This document shows, piece after piece, positions 1 to 4,916 of a stretch of DNA of 6,292 bases. The DNA lies in assembly GCA_024684155.1 (NCBI GenBank), contig JAIKXK010000240.1:1-6292 (forward strand), given 5' to 3'. This DNA comes from Lachnospiraceae bacterium. Lineage in GTDB: Bacteria; Bacillota; Clostridia; Lachnospirales; Lachnospiraceae. Position numbers and translations under genes: made by a program. Each line of letters begins with the position of its first letter. The first letter of the stretch is position 1. The notes under the pieces were generated by a model, which searched no databases, was not told where the DNA came from, and saw nothing but the letters and a program-made list of their open reading frames with translations.

Positions 1-123
1 GAACCCTGGTATGGACGATGCGATCGCGTGGGATTCAATCAGAAACTAGAAGAACGTGAATATGGAAATACATTATCTGCCAATGAAGAGTTTAAAGGCG
101 GATACGAAATGAAGTTCAAATAA
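1..123 (+). CDS. 3' end of an unrecognised protein-coding gene (partial)
   Basis: The window opens inside a reading frame that runs from base 1 to a TAA at 121-123 and gives 40 C-terminal residues (begins EPWYGRCDRVGF, ends GGYEMKFK). The frame is supported by its stop lying 21 bases before a strong intrinsic terminator, and by plausible mixed-charge composition with several aromatic residues. The tail has no transmembrane segment, sorting signal or recognisable catalytic motif. I do not recognise the family; the final GGYEMKFK could be a closing beta strand, but that is only an impression. The start and most of the protein lie outside the window. Confidence 0.7.
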   Translation, partial: EPWYGRCDRVGFNQKLEEREYGNTLSANEEFKGGYEMKFK

Positions 124-144
124 AAGATGATGATAAAAAAATAG

Positions 145-174
145 CACCAACCGGGACTGGTTGGTGTTTTTTTT
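145..174 (+). terminator. Intrinsic terminator of the first gene
   Basis: A perfect 8-bp stem, CACCAACC (145-152) with GGTTGGTG (159-166), encloses a 6-nt loop and is followed at once by eight T residues (167-174). It sits 21 bases after the stop codon at 123. It is a textbook rho-independent terminator for plus-strand transcription. Confidence 0.93.
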
Positions 175-189
175 CAAGGGGAGAGTAAT

Positions 190-267
190 ATGAAAAAAAT
201 TTCTATACATCAAATGAAGCGATTGTTGTGTAGTTTAGGGGTGCTTCATTTGATGAGTTTAATATAA
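190..267 (+). CDS. Possible 25-residue small protein or leader peptide
   Basis: An ATG at 190 opens a 25-codon frame ending in TAA at 265-267 (MKKISIHQMKRLLC...). A good ribosome site, AAGGGGAGAG, lies at about 176-185 with usual spacing. The product would be basic at its N-terminus (KK, KR) with a short hydrophobic C-terminal half, too short for a normal transmembrane segment. Two facts argue for caution: it lies directly after a strong terminator with no room for its own promoter, and most of its 3' part is taken up by a 13-bp inverted repeat (208-255). It could be a leader peptide read by transcripts that pass the first terminator, a remnant of a deleted gene, or chance. No known family is recognised. 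Confidence 0.3.
   Translation: MKKISIHQMKRLLCSLGVLHLMSLI
208..255. repeat. Perfect 13-bp inverted repeat (hairpin) inside the small ORF
   Basis: CATCAAATGAAGC at 208-220 is exactly complementary to GCTTCATTTGATG at 243-255, with a 22-nt loop. No T-run follows, so it is not an intrinsic terminator. It may be an RNA hairpin in a leader, a protein-binding palindrome, or the trace of a rearrangement. Confidence 0.8.
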
Positions 268-274
268 CAAGAGA

Positions 275-328
275 TTGTGAAGAAAAAATTGAATTTTTGT
301 GAAGTTTTTGTGAAAAGAAAATTAACAA
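275..328. promoter_or_regulatory. Phased TTGTGAA boxes followed by TTAACAA
   Basis: TTGTGAA occurs at 275-281, 297-303 and 308-314, spaced 22 and 11 bp, so all three lie on one face of the helix. The last two belong to an 11-bp tandem duplication (294-315, TTTTTGTGAA core). An inverted half-site, TTAACAA, follows at 322-328. The half-sites resemble Rex (TTGTGAA/TTAACAA) boxes, but the 7-nt gap differs from the 4-nt gap of a normal Rex operator. Direct repeats at 11-bp pitch are also used by response regulators. No promoter is clearly tied to them, so the regulator is unassigned. Confidence 0.3.
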
Positions 329-334
329 ATTATT

Positions 335-381
335 AAGCCAAAGAGGACCTTGGAAAATTCTAAGGACTTTTTGGCTTTTTT
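335..381 (+). terminator. Second intrinsic terminator in the gene-poor leader region
   Basis: AAGCCAAA (335-342) pairs with TTTGGCTT (370-377). The stem continues through G-T, A-T and G-C pairs and, after a small internal loop, through CCTT with AAGG (349-352 with 362-365). A run of six T residues spans 376-381. It would stop any plus-strand transcript covering the small ORF at 190-267. Confidence 0.85.
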
Positions 382-564
382 AAACTGGAGGTTTAGTACG
401 TATTATGATTTTTTGTGATATTGTTAATATAGAAAGAAGGGCGTATGATATCGGGAAATATTTATTTTCTATTAATTTTCTTTAGATTATTCATCCAATA
501 TATGTTGGATGTCTAGGAGTCTCTAGGAGTCTTTTTGGTGTCCCATAATTGATACATAAAACTG
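382..564. other. AT-rich intergenic stretch with no supported gene
   Basis: I see no supported gene between the terminator at 381 and the promoter at 565. One 26-codon frame (ATG 405, TAG 483-485) has GGAGG at 386-390, but the 14-base spacing is long. Its residues IERRAYDIGKYL resemble the N-terminus of SpoIIID (pattern I-E-x-R-A-x-x-I-x-x-Y), and the same frame past the stop reads GVSRS, recalling the SpoIIID GVSKS turn. This might be a decayed spoIIID fragment but could well be chance. A small inverted repeat and a tandem repeat (492-531) also lie here. Confidence 0.35.
492..531. repeat. 7-bp inverted repeat next to a perfect 10-bp tandem duplication
   Basis: CATCCAA (492-498) and TTGGATG (505-511) form a 7-bp hairpin with a 6-nt loop. 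Directly after it TCTAGGAGTC is present twice without a gap (512-521 and 522-531), followed by five T residues. The role is unknown; it may be debris of slippage or of an old insertion. Confidence 0.7.
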
Positions 565-584
565 TTTACAATAGGATTTGTAAA
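565..584. promoter_or_regulatory. Palindrome overlapping the -35 box (possible operator)
   Basis: TTTACAA (565-571) and TTGTAAA (578-584) are perfect 7-bp arms around a 6-bp spacer. The left arm contains the -35 hexamer and the right arm lies in the promoter spacer, a position suited to repression. Autoregulation by the downstream Xre-type protein would be typical of the family but is inferred. Confidence 0.45.
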
Positions 585-594
585 GTGATATTAT
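565..594 (+). promoter_or_regulatory. Sigma-A promoter of the HTH-ClpX-like operon
   Basis: A -35 box TTTACA (565-570) and a -10 box TATTAT (589-594) are separated by 18 bp. The -10 is preceded by TGA (586-588), giving an extended -10. Initiation would fall near 601, about 84 bases before the HTH start codon. This is the best promoter match upstream of the gene. Confidence 0.7.
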
Positions 595-600
595 GTAATA

Positions 601-647
601 CATTCCTCAGAGGCAGGGGTGCCGAGTGTGATTTGATCTCAGGAATG
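601..647 (+). promoter_or_regulatory. Structured 5' leader of the HTH mRNA
   Basis: CATTCCTCAGA (601-611) pairs with TCTCAGGAATG (637-647): seven perfect pairs, one C-C mismatch, three more pairs. A smaller hairpin, GGCA-GGGG-TGCC (612-623), nests inside. The predicted transcription start is near 601, so this hairpin would begin at the very 5' end of the mRNA, a place where it could protect the message or act as a regulatory element. It matches no riboswitch class I know. Confidence 0.45.
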
Positions 648-684
648 CGTAACTTGTTGATTTGGTTTTGTTAGGAGGTTTTAT

Positions 685-1026
685 ATGAATTATTTATTTG
701 ATTACCCTGTAATTAATACTGAAGCAGCTGGACAGCGAATTCGCGAGCTTAGAATGCAGAACCATTTGACGGTAGAGGGAGTAGCGGATAGCCTGGGACT
801 TGAATCGGTGCAGGCCATTTATAAGTGGCAGCGAGGTGAGAGCCTTCCTTCCGTGGATAATCTTTATGCGTTAAGTAAGTTACTAGGGACGACAATCGAA
901 TACATTCTCGAAGGAGATCATAGTAGAGAGTACGAGGACGACGAACAGTCGTCCTCTTGTCATATATGGAAATATTTTTCTTTCTTTAAACCAGGGGTTT
1001 ATAGTGAAAAACTTTCTACTTGCTAA
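685..1026 (+). CDS. Small Xre/Cro-C1-type HTH regulator
   Basis: This is a 113-residue protein with a helix-turn-helix domain of the Xre (HTH_3) type over residues ~14-76. Helix 2 is about TVEGVADSLGL (29-39), the recognition helix about SVQAIYKWQRG (41-51), and the W-x-R-G-x-x-x-P signature and closing helix (VDNLYALSKLLGTTIEYIL) fit the family well. It should be a sequence-specific cytoplasmic DNA-binding regulator. The ATG at 685 is set by an excellent AGGAGG (673-678) six bases upstream. After the domain comes a short acidic linker (REYEDDE) and an aromatic tail ending in Cys. The tail shows no known effector domain, and its start coincides with a strong hairpin in the DNA (934-956). A palindrome over its own promoter suggests autoregulation. 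The ClpX-like gene begins 34 bases after the stop, so the two are probably cotranscribed. Its targets cannot be read from the sequence. Confidence 0.9.
   Translation: MNYLFDYPVINTEAAGQRIRELRMQNHLTVEGVADSLGLESVQAIYKWQRGESLPSVDNLYALSKLLGTTIEYILEGDHSREYEDDEQSSSCHIWKYFSFFKPGVYSEKLSTC
934..956 (+). other. Strong hairpin near the 3' end of the HTH gene
   Basis: GAGGACGAC (934-942) and GTCGTCCTC (948-956) form a perfect, GC-rich 9-bp stem with a 5-nt loop inside the coding sequence. The following TTGTCATAT is a poor U-tract. It could cause pausing or partial termination, or act as an mRNA processing or stability barrier that lowers expression of the downstream ATPase gene. Confidence 0.6.
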
Positions 1027-1060
1027 AATGATATTAGTAAGAATTAGAAAGGGGATTTGA

Positions 1061-2356
1061 ATGATAGAAAACGAAAATAAATCAAAGAAAAAATCAATTG
1101 ACGAGGTAGAAGAAAGTGGAAGGAAAGCCGCAGAGGCAGCTCCAAAGAGAAGTCCCAGAGATAATAAGGTTAGCGAAGATGAGTTGTGGGAGTTTATCAA
1201 AGAGGATGGAGAGATGCCTTTTGAGGATATAGAAGATGATAGATTACCATTTTCTTTTGATAACAAAGAAGGATACAAGGAATCCCGGGTGCGACGTATG
1301 GAAAGCTACAGAAAAAAACGTCTGGAGTATCAGATTCAGGAATGGTTAAAGCATACATCTTTTTCGGAGTTTTATGTTGCAATAGAAGCACGTGTTATGG
1401 GACAGAAAAACTTAAGAATTGTTTTGGGAAATGTTTACAACTATTTATATAACGTTGCGAATAATCTTCCTGTTCGAAATAACATGATTTTAAGTGCACC
1501 ATCTGGATGTGGAAAGACAGAAACTTACCGGGCATTAAGAGATTACTTCAAAGAAGAAATTCCAAAGCTGAAAATCCATATTTGTGATGTGTCTCAAGTT
1601 ACGGTAACAGGGTTCCGTGGAAATGAACCAAGCACCATTCTTTTACCTTTTTTAAAAAAAGGTGGAATGCAAAATGCTGAAGAGGATACTTTTGGTATTG
1701 TGTTTATGGATGAGTTTGACAAGAAACTTATGCCTATTTATTCAAGTTCAGGAGACAACGTAAACCGCGAAGTACAGGCGAATCTTTTGACCATTATAGA
1801 AGGCGGAATTTTCACCTCCAAAGAAGGAAATGTAAATACGGAAAAGCTTATGTTTGTGGGACTTGGTTCCTTTGATGAATTTAGAGAAAACACAGAACAG
1901 AGTGAAAATCCTATTGGTCTTGGAAAGCTTGATGAATGGGAAAAGTGCAGTGAACAAAAGGATCACTATCGATCAATAGATAGAGAAAGTATGGTCGAGG
2001 CCGGAGGATCCAATGAGTTAATTGGTCGATTCCCCTACATAGTAAGCTATGATCGTCTTGAAGAAGATGCTATAAGACGAATTATTTTGAAGTCAGCTTC
2101 TGAAGTCGAAAAGTGCTTTGATTTAAAGAAACTAGTGCTTAAAGAAGGTATGATGGACTATTTAATAAAGCAGGCGAATTCAAAATTTGGATGTCGTCAA
2201 ATTGAAAACACCATTCGTAATATTGTGTTGGAAAACTATACGGATGCTTTGTTTAAAAAGGAAGAGAACAAGGAACTAACTATTTATCTTGATGGACCGG
2301 ATAAGGTTCGAACACGTTGGACAAGGATTAAGGAGGATGAGGAGGAATTTGCGTAA
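1061..2356 (+). CDS. ClpX-like AAA+ ATPase without the ClpX zinc-binding domain
   Basis: This 431-residue protein has a ClpX-type AAA+ module over residues ~110-415. Visible motifs are Walker A APSGCGKT (146-153; the first Gly is Ala), a pore-loop GFRG (184-187) where ClpX has GYVG, Walker B IVFMDE (213-218), the ClpX-like helix EVQANLLTIIEGG (237-249), an arginine-finger region ELIGRF (319-324, R323), and sensor 2 GCR (377-379). IGLG (285-288) sits where ClpX carries its ClpP-docking IGF loop; ClpA uses IGL. The first ~105 residues are highly charged and contain no cysteine, so the ClpX zinc-binding domain is absent. It is probably a cytoplasmic protein unfoldase, with or without ClpP; substrates and adaptors are unknown. 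The start is fixed by AAAGGGGAT at 1048-1056. It lies 34 bases after the HTH gene and probably shares its promoter. It is a paralogue-type protein, not the housekeeping ClpX. Confidence 0.85.
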   Translation: MIENENKSKKKSIDEVEESGRKAAEAAPKRSPRDNKVSEDELWEFIKEDGEMPFEDIEDDRLPFSFDNKEGYKESRVRRMESYRKKRLEYQIQEWLKHTSFSEFYVAIEARVMGQKNLRIVLGNVYNYLYNVANNLPVRNNMILSAPSGCGKTETYRALRDYFKEEIPKLKIHICDVSQVTVTGFRGNEPSTILLPFLKKGGMQNAEEDTFGIVFMDEFDKKLMPIYSSSGDNVNREVQANLLTIIEGGIFTSKEGNVNTEKLMFVGLGSFDEFRENTEQSENPIGLGKLDEWEKCSEQKDHYRSIDRESMVEAGGSNELIGRFPYIVSYDRLEEDAIRRIILKSASEVEKCFDLKKLVLKEGMMDYLIKQANSKFGCRQIENTIRNIVLENYTDALFKKEENKELTIYLDGPDKVRTRWTRIKEDEEEFA

Positions 2357-2394
2357 GTTTGTTTTTCTATAAATTGATATATGGTAAACTTTCA

Positions 2395-2424
2395 TTAGTA
2401 AAGAATTTCACGAAGAAGTATAAT
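2395..2424 (+). promoter_or_regulatory. Candidate promoter of the Fur-family gene
   Basis: A perfect -10 hexamer TATAAT lies at 2419-2424, 35 bases before the start codon. The best -35 candidate, TTAGTA (2395-2400, 18-bp spacing), is weak. No terminator is visible between the ClpX-like gene and here, so read-through from upstream is also possible. I find no copy of the TGCAAC palindrome seen before the GTPase gene, so there is no sign of autoregulation through that site. Confidence 0.4.
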
Positions 2425-2458
2425 GAGTGAGATGAATTTATGGTAATGAGGGTTATTT

Positions 2459-2893
2459 ATGAAAAACGAGTATAAAACCAAGTCGAGAAATTTAATTATA
2501 GAATATTTAAAAGCACATTCTGATGAGCGTTTTACAGCAAGGAATATCGTAGAGGCTTTGTCAAAGGATGAGGCCTCAGTAAATCGCTCTACGATTTATA
2601 GAAATCTTGAGAGATTAAGCCAGGAAGGAAAACTGGTAAAGTACAAAGAAACTGATGTAGCTGCAACCTGCTATCAGTTTTCGGAAGGTCATGAAGCATG
2701 TCATACTCATATGCATGCCCAGTGCGAGATGTGTGGAAAGATTTTTCATTTGAAAAATGATGTCTTTAAGAGTGCTTCAAAGAAACTTCAGTCTGAGTAT
2801 GGACTTGATATTGATTATGGAAAGACTGTAATTATGGGAGTTTGCAGTGATTGTAAAGAGAAGAAAGTGTCTGGTGAGAGCCAGGGAAAGTAG
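2459..2893 (+). CDS. Fur-family metal-responsive repressor, probably Zur-like
   Basis: This 144-residue protein has the full Fur-family layout. An N-terminal winged helix covers ~5-65, with recognition region NRSTIYRNLERL (42-53). A C-terminal metal-binding and dimerisation domain covers ~68-135. Two CxxC pairs, C89-C92 and C129-C132, are the usual structural zinc site. The regulatory region is rich in ligands: C71, H78, C81, H82, H84, H86, H97. H84 and H86 sit 5 and 3 residues before the first CxxC cysteine, as in PerR and Zur. The Asp that PerR has 11 residues before that cysteine is His78 here, which speaks against PerR. Extra cysteines and the downstream COG0523 GTPase favour a zinc-sensing Zur, but Fur or another metal cannot be excluded. 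A GAGGG ribosome site precedes ATG 2459. The C-terminal tail after residue 132 is short and polar. Confidence 0.88.
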   Translation: MKNEYKTKSRNLIIEYLKAHSDERFTARNIVEALSKDEASVNRSTIYRNLERLSQEGKLVKYKETDVAATCYQFSEGHEACHTHMHAQCEMCGKIFHLKNDVFKSASKKLQSEYGLDIDYGKTVIMGVCSDCKEKKVSGESQGK

Positions 2894-2966
2894 AAAGAGG
2901 TTAGTTTTTTAAGTCATAATGATTAGATTCTATGAGTAGTAGGAGCATGATAAAAATTATTATTTT

Positions 2967-3003
2967 AAGATTCAGTGGTAAGAATACCGACTGGATCTTT
3001 TTT
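2967..3003 (+). terminator. Intrinsic terminator after the Fur-family gene
   Basis: A stem formed by AAGATTCAGTGGT (2967-2979) and ACCGACTGGATCTT (2986-2999), with one G-T pair and one bulged G, closes a 6-nt loop. A T-run spans 2998-3003. It separates the repressor gene from the independently promoted GTPase gene. The 73 bases before it, after the stop at 2893, hold nothing I can support. Confidence 0.85.
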
Positions 3004-3062
3004 GGTTAGATAAGATTAACAAATAGGAAATGGAATTATAGATCCTTAGTTTTGATATAAAA

Positions 3063-3077
3063 TGCAACAAAGTTGCA
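3063..3077. promoter_or_regulatory. Upstream operator palindrome of the GTPase gene
   Basis: TGCAAC-AAA-GTTGCA is a perfect 6-3-6 palindrome of 15 bp, the size of a Fur-family core box, ending 7 bp upstream of the -35 hexamer. A near-identical palindrome lies just downstream of the -10. The adjacent Fur-family gene product is the obvious candidate ligand; this is inferred from spacing and context. Confidence 0.65.
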
Positions 3078-3084
3078 AATTCTA

Positions 3085-3113
3085 TTGACATATAGATGTG
3101 ACATACTTATAAT
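3085..3113 (+). promoter_or_regulatory. Consensus sigma-A promoter of the GTPase gene
   Basis: TTGACA (3085-3090) and TATAAT (3108-3113) are both perfect and lie at the ideal 17-bp spacing, with initiation near 3120. Such a strong promoter flanked by palindromes on both sides implies tight repression and high expression when derepressed. Confidence 0.9.
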
Positions 3114-3116
3114 AAA

Positions 3117-3133
3117 TTGCGACACTGTTGCAA
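3117..3133. promoter_or_regulatory. Downstream operator palindrome of the GTPase gene
   Basis: TTGCGAC-ACT-GTTGCAA matches the upstream palindrome (TGCRAC-N3-GTTGCA), with a single arm mismatch. It covers the predicted transcription start. The centres of the two boxes are 55 bp apart, close to five helical turns, allowing cooperative or looped binding by one repressor. Confidence 0.65.
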
Positions 3134-3189
3134 ATAGTGTTTTATGGGGAGAAGTTACTATATAACAAACATAGAAAGGCTGGTAGATT

Positions 3190-4296
3190 ATGTCAAAACG
3201 TGAAGTCCCTATAGTGGTAATTACTGGATACTTAGGATCTGGAAAAACTACTTTGATGCAGAATATTTTAAAGCAGGAAGAACGAAAAATTGCTTTAATT
3301 GTAAACGATATGGGAAGTATTAATATTGATGCTTCTATTTTAAACAAAACAGGAAACCAGGTGACTCAGGTGGAAATGGTAGAGATGCAAAATGGTTGTA
3401 TTTGTTGCACTCTTAGAGATGAGTTTATGACAGAAATTGAGCGCCTTTCGGAAGATGGAAGTATTGAGGCAATTTTTGTGGAGGCATCAGGAATTAGTGA
3501 ACCATCCTCTATTGCAGGAGCCTTTGTAAATTATGAGGAGATGACACCGGAAACAAGAGTTTATTTAAAGTCTGTAGTGTCAGTTGTAGATGTAGATCGC
3601 ATTTATCGCGAGTTTTTACATGAGCTTTCTGAGGAAGAGGATTATGAGGACGGTGATGTCATTAATCTCATTATGGACCAGATAGAGTTTTGCAATTTGA
3701 TGATTTTAAATAAAACGGATCTTTTGAGTGGGGAGCAGTTAGAAGAAGTTAAAACAGGACTTCGAAATATTCAGCAAAAAGCAGAAATGATTCCATGCGT
3801 AAACGGAGAAGTTGATCTGGACTTAATTTTAAATAGAGAAGATTTTGACTTTGATGAGGTAGAAGCTGCCAGCGCAGTGCAACAGGCTCTAAATAATTGT
3901 GAACATGATGACAAGGAAGCCTGTGTGGATGAGTATGGAATTTCTTCCTTTGTATTTGAAGAAAAGCGCCCATTTAATAGACGCTCTTTCAATTCCTTTG
4001 TGGAAGATTACCCTGAAGTATTAATCCGCTCCAAAGGTTATATTTGGTTTTCAGATGATTGGAAACACATCCAGCTTTTTGAGCAGGCAGGAAGAAATGC
4101 TTCCATTACAGAACTTTCTGAATGGATCTCAGCCTGGCCAAAAGAACAGCTTGATCCTGTTATAAGTGACTTCCCAGATATTACAGATGACTGGGATGAA
4201 ACTTATGGAGACCGCTGCAATCAGGTAGTCTTTATTGGAAAAGGCTATGAGAAAGCAGAAATTGTAGATTGCTTATATGAGTGTATCGAAGATTAG
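3190..4296 (+). CDS. COG0523 (CobW/YciC/ZNG1-like) metallochaperone GTPase
   Basis: This 368-residue cytoplasmic P-loop GTPase belongs to the G3E/COG0523 group, which uses GTP hydrolysis in delivering metals, often zinc, to client proteins. The N-terminal domain has Walker A GYLGSGKTT (13-21), the family-defining metal-binding CxCC C70-I-C72-C73, the switch region VEASGISEP (97-105, E98 and G101), and the guanine-specificity motif NKTD (174-177). An acidic linker with C237-E-H239 and C245 leads to a CobW_C-type domain at ~250-365, which ends with further Cys343, Cys361 and Cys365. The family's His-rich loop (HxHxHxH) is missing; the Cys/His/Asp linker may serve instead. Length is near the usual 320-400. 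AGAAAGG at ~3173-3179 supports ATG 3190. The strong promoter between two palindromes and the upstream Fur-family gene suggest zinc-starvation induction like Bacillus yciC; the metal is inferred. Confidence 0.92.
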   Translation: MSKREVPIVVITGYLGSGKTTLMQNILKQEERKIALIVNDMGSINIDASILNKTGNQVTQVEMVEMQNGCICCTLRDEFMTEIERLSEDGSIEAIFVEASGISEPSSIAGAFVNYEEMTPETRVYLKSVVSVVDVDRIYREFLHELSEEEDYEDGDVINLIMDQIEFCNLMILNKTDLLSGEQLEEVKTGLRNIQQKAEMIPCVNGEVDLDLILNREDFDFDEVEAASAVQQALNNCEHDDKEACVDEYGISSFVFEEKRPFNRRSFNSFVEDYPEVLIRSKGYIWFSDDWKHIQLFEQAGRNASITELSEWISAWPKEQLDPVISDFPDITDDWDETYGDRCNQVVFIGKGYEKAEIVDCLYECIED

Positions 4297-4346
4297 TATT
4301 TATAGTTTTAGTGAGCTTATCAAAGATTAATTGTATTTATAATTCG

Positions 4347-4390
4347 AGTAAATTTATTTCCATATTCCATTCTAAAATAAATTTACTTTT
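4347..4390 (+). terminator. Terminator of the GTPase gene in the convergent junction
   Basis: AGTAAATTTATTT (4347-4359) and AAATAAATTTACT (4375-4387) are perfect 13-bp complements around a 15-nt loop, followed by a short T-run (4387-4390). The right arm covers the stop codon and last bases of the minus-strand channel gene (stop at 4383-4385). On the plus strand it is a plausible terminator, although AT-rich with a short tail. On the minus strand the hairpin has no U-tract, so it is at best a weak bidirectional terminator. Confidence 0.6.
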
Positions 4391-4823
4391 CCATTTCTCT
4401 AGCGCGCTGTAGCATGTCACGAGCTTTGGCTTGTAATGCAGCGCGCTCTTCTTGTGACATCTCCGCTACGTTTTCTAATTCTTTTAATATTTCTCTGGTA
4501 TCTTCACCGGATTTTTGTCTCATGTATTCCATAAATAAATCTGTAATCATAGCTGTTAAGATAGCAAATACTATGAGGGAATAAATGGAAAGAATAATTG
4601 TTATAATTCTTGGAATCCAAAGGGTGGCGCACTGATCGCCGAATCCAATGGTTGTTACTGCAGTAAAGCAATACCAGATACTGTCTCCCAGGGTGGTGAT
4701 GGTGGGTTCCGTTTTCCAGATCAAAAATGCTGAGGCGAAAAATGTAATTAAAAATCCCCATAAGATACGGTGTGCACCTGTAGTTTTTAAAATCTGAAAC
4801 ATTAATTTTCTACTTTTTCTCAT
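4383..4823 (-). CDS. Two-transmembrane potassium-channel-like protein
   Basis: This 146-residue membrane protein has ion-channel-2 (KcsA-like) topology. A basic N-terminus leads into TM1 at about residues 19-37 (ILWGFLITFFASAFLIW). A pore helix SIWYCFTAVT (48-57) runs into the selectivity filter TIGFGD (58-63), and TM2 follows at about 68-96. The filter has GFG where GYG is commonest; GFG occurs in known potassium channels. The C-terminal ~50 residues are charged, contain no RCK or cyclic-nucleotide domain, and look alpha-helical (ELENVAEMSQEERAALQAKA), possibly a tetramerising coiled coil. It probably forms a tetrameric potassium pore in the cytoplasmic membrane. AAGGAG (minus strand, 4835-4830) lies six bases before the ATG at 4823-4821. 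It is convergent with the GTPase and divergent from the repeat array. What gates it is unknown. Confidence 0.9.
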   Translation of the reverse strand: MRKSRKLMFQILKTTGAHRILWGFLITFFASAFLIWKTEPTITTLGDSIWYCFTAVTTIGFGDQCATLWIPRIITIILSIYSLIVFAILTAMITDLFMEYMRQKSGEDTREILKELENVAEMSQEERAALQAKARDMLQRAREMEK

Positions 4824-4874
4824 ATGATTCTCCTTGTGAAAGAAAGTGGGTTTTCTTATATATTGTTTTGTTTA

Positions 4875-4896
4875 GAGTTTTATTTGTTTAAAACTC
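4875..4896. other. 8-bp hairpin in the channel gene leader
   Basis: GAGTTTTA (4875-4882) and TAAAACTC (4889-4896) form a perfect 8-bp stem with a 6-nt loop between the predicted channel promoter and its start codon. No U-tract follows on the minus strand. It could be a leader hairpin or a weak barrier to plus-strand transcription. Confidence 0.4.
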
Positions 4897-4916
4897 GAAT
4901 TTTCCTGAATTAGATT

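Noticed and set aside
308..328. Canonical Rex operator
   Set aside because: Half-sites TTGTGAA and TTAACAA are present, but the 7-nt gap is three bases longer than a normal Rex site.
601..647. Known riboswitch or T-box in the HTH leader
   Set aside because: It lacks the T-box sequence, GGA-rich c-di-GMP motifs, or purine/preQ1/guanidine signatures, and no terminator follows.
883..1278. 131-codon minus-strand open frame across the HTH/ClpX-like junction
   Set aside because: It is antisense to two well-supported genes, has no convincing ribosome site, and its Ser/Leu/Phe-rich composition is that of a shadow of charged coding sequence.
1748..1966. Minus-strand open frame inside the ClpX-like gene
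   Set aside because: It lies fully antisense to the conserved AAA+ core and encodes a low-information hydrophobic sequence.
2947..3009. 20-codon ORF covering the terminator after the Fur-family gene
   Set aside because: Its GGAG is only one base from the ATG, and the frame consists mostly of the terminator stem and T-run.
3036..3347. Minus-strand 103-codon frame over the GTPase promoter
   Set aside because: It overlaps the consensus promoter, both palindromes and the Walker A coding region, which all support the plus strand.
3749..3992. Two minus-strand frames within the GTPase gene
   Set aside because: They are overlapping shadows in different frames of a continuous conserved CDS.
4504..4761. 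Alternative-frame minus-strand ORF inside the channel gene
   Set aside because: The channel frame has a complete pore signature and ribosome site; this frame has neither.
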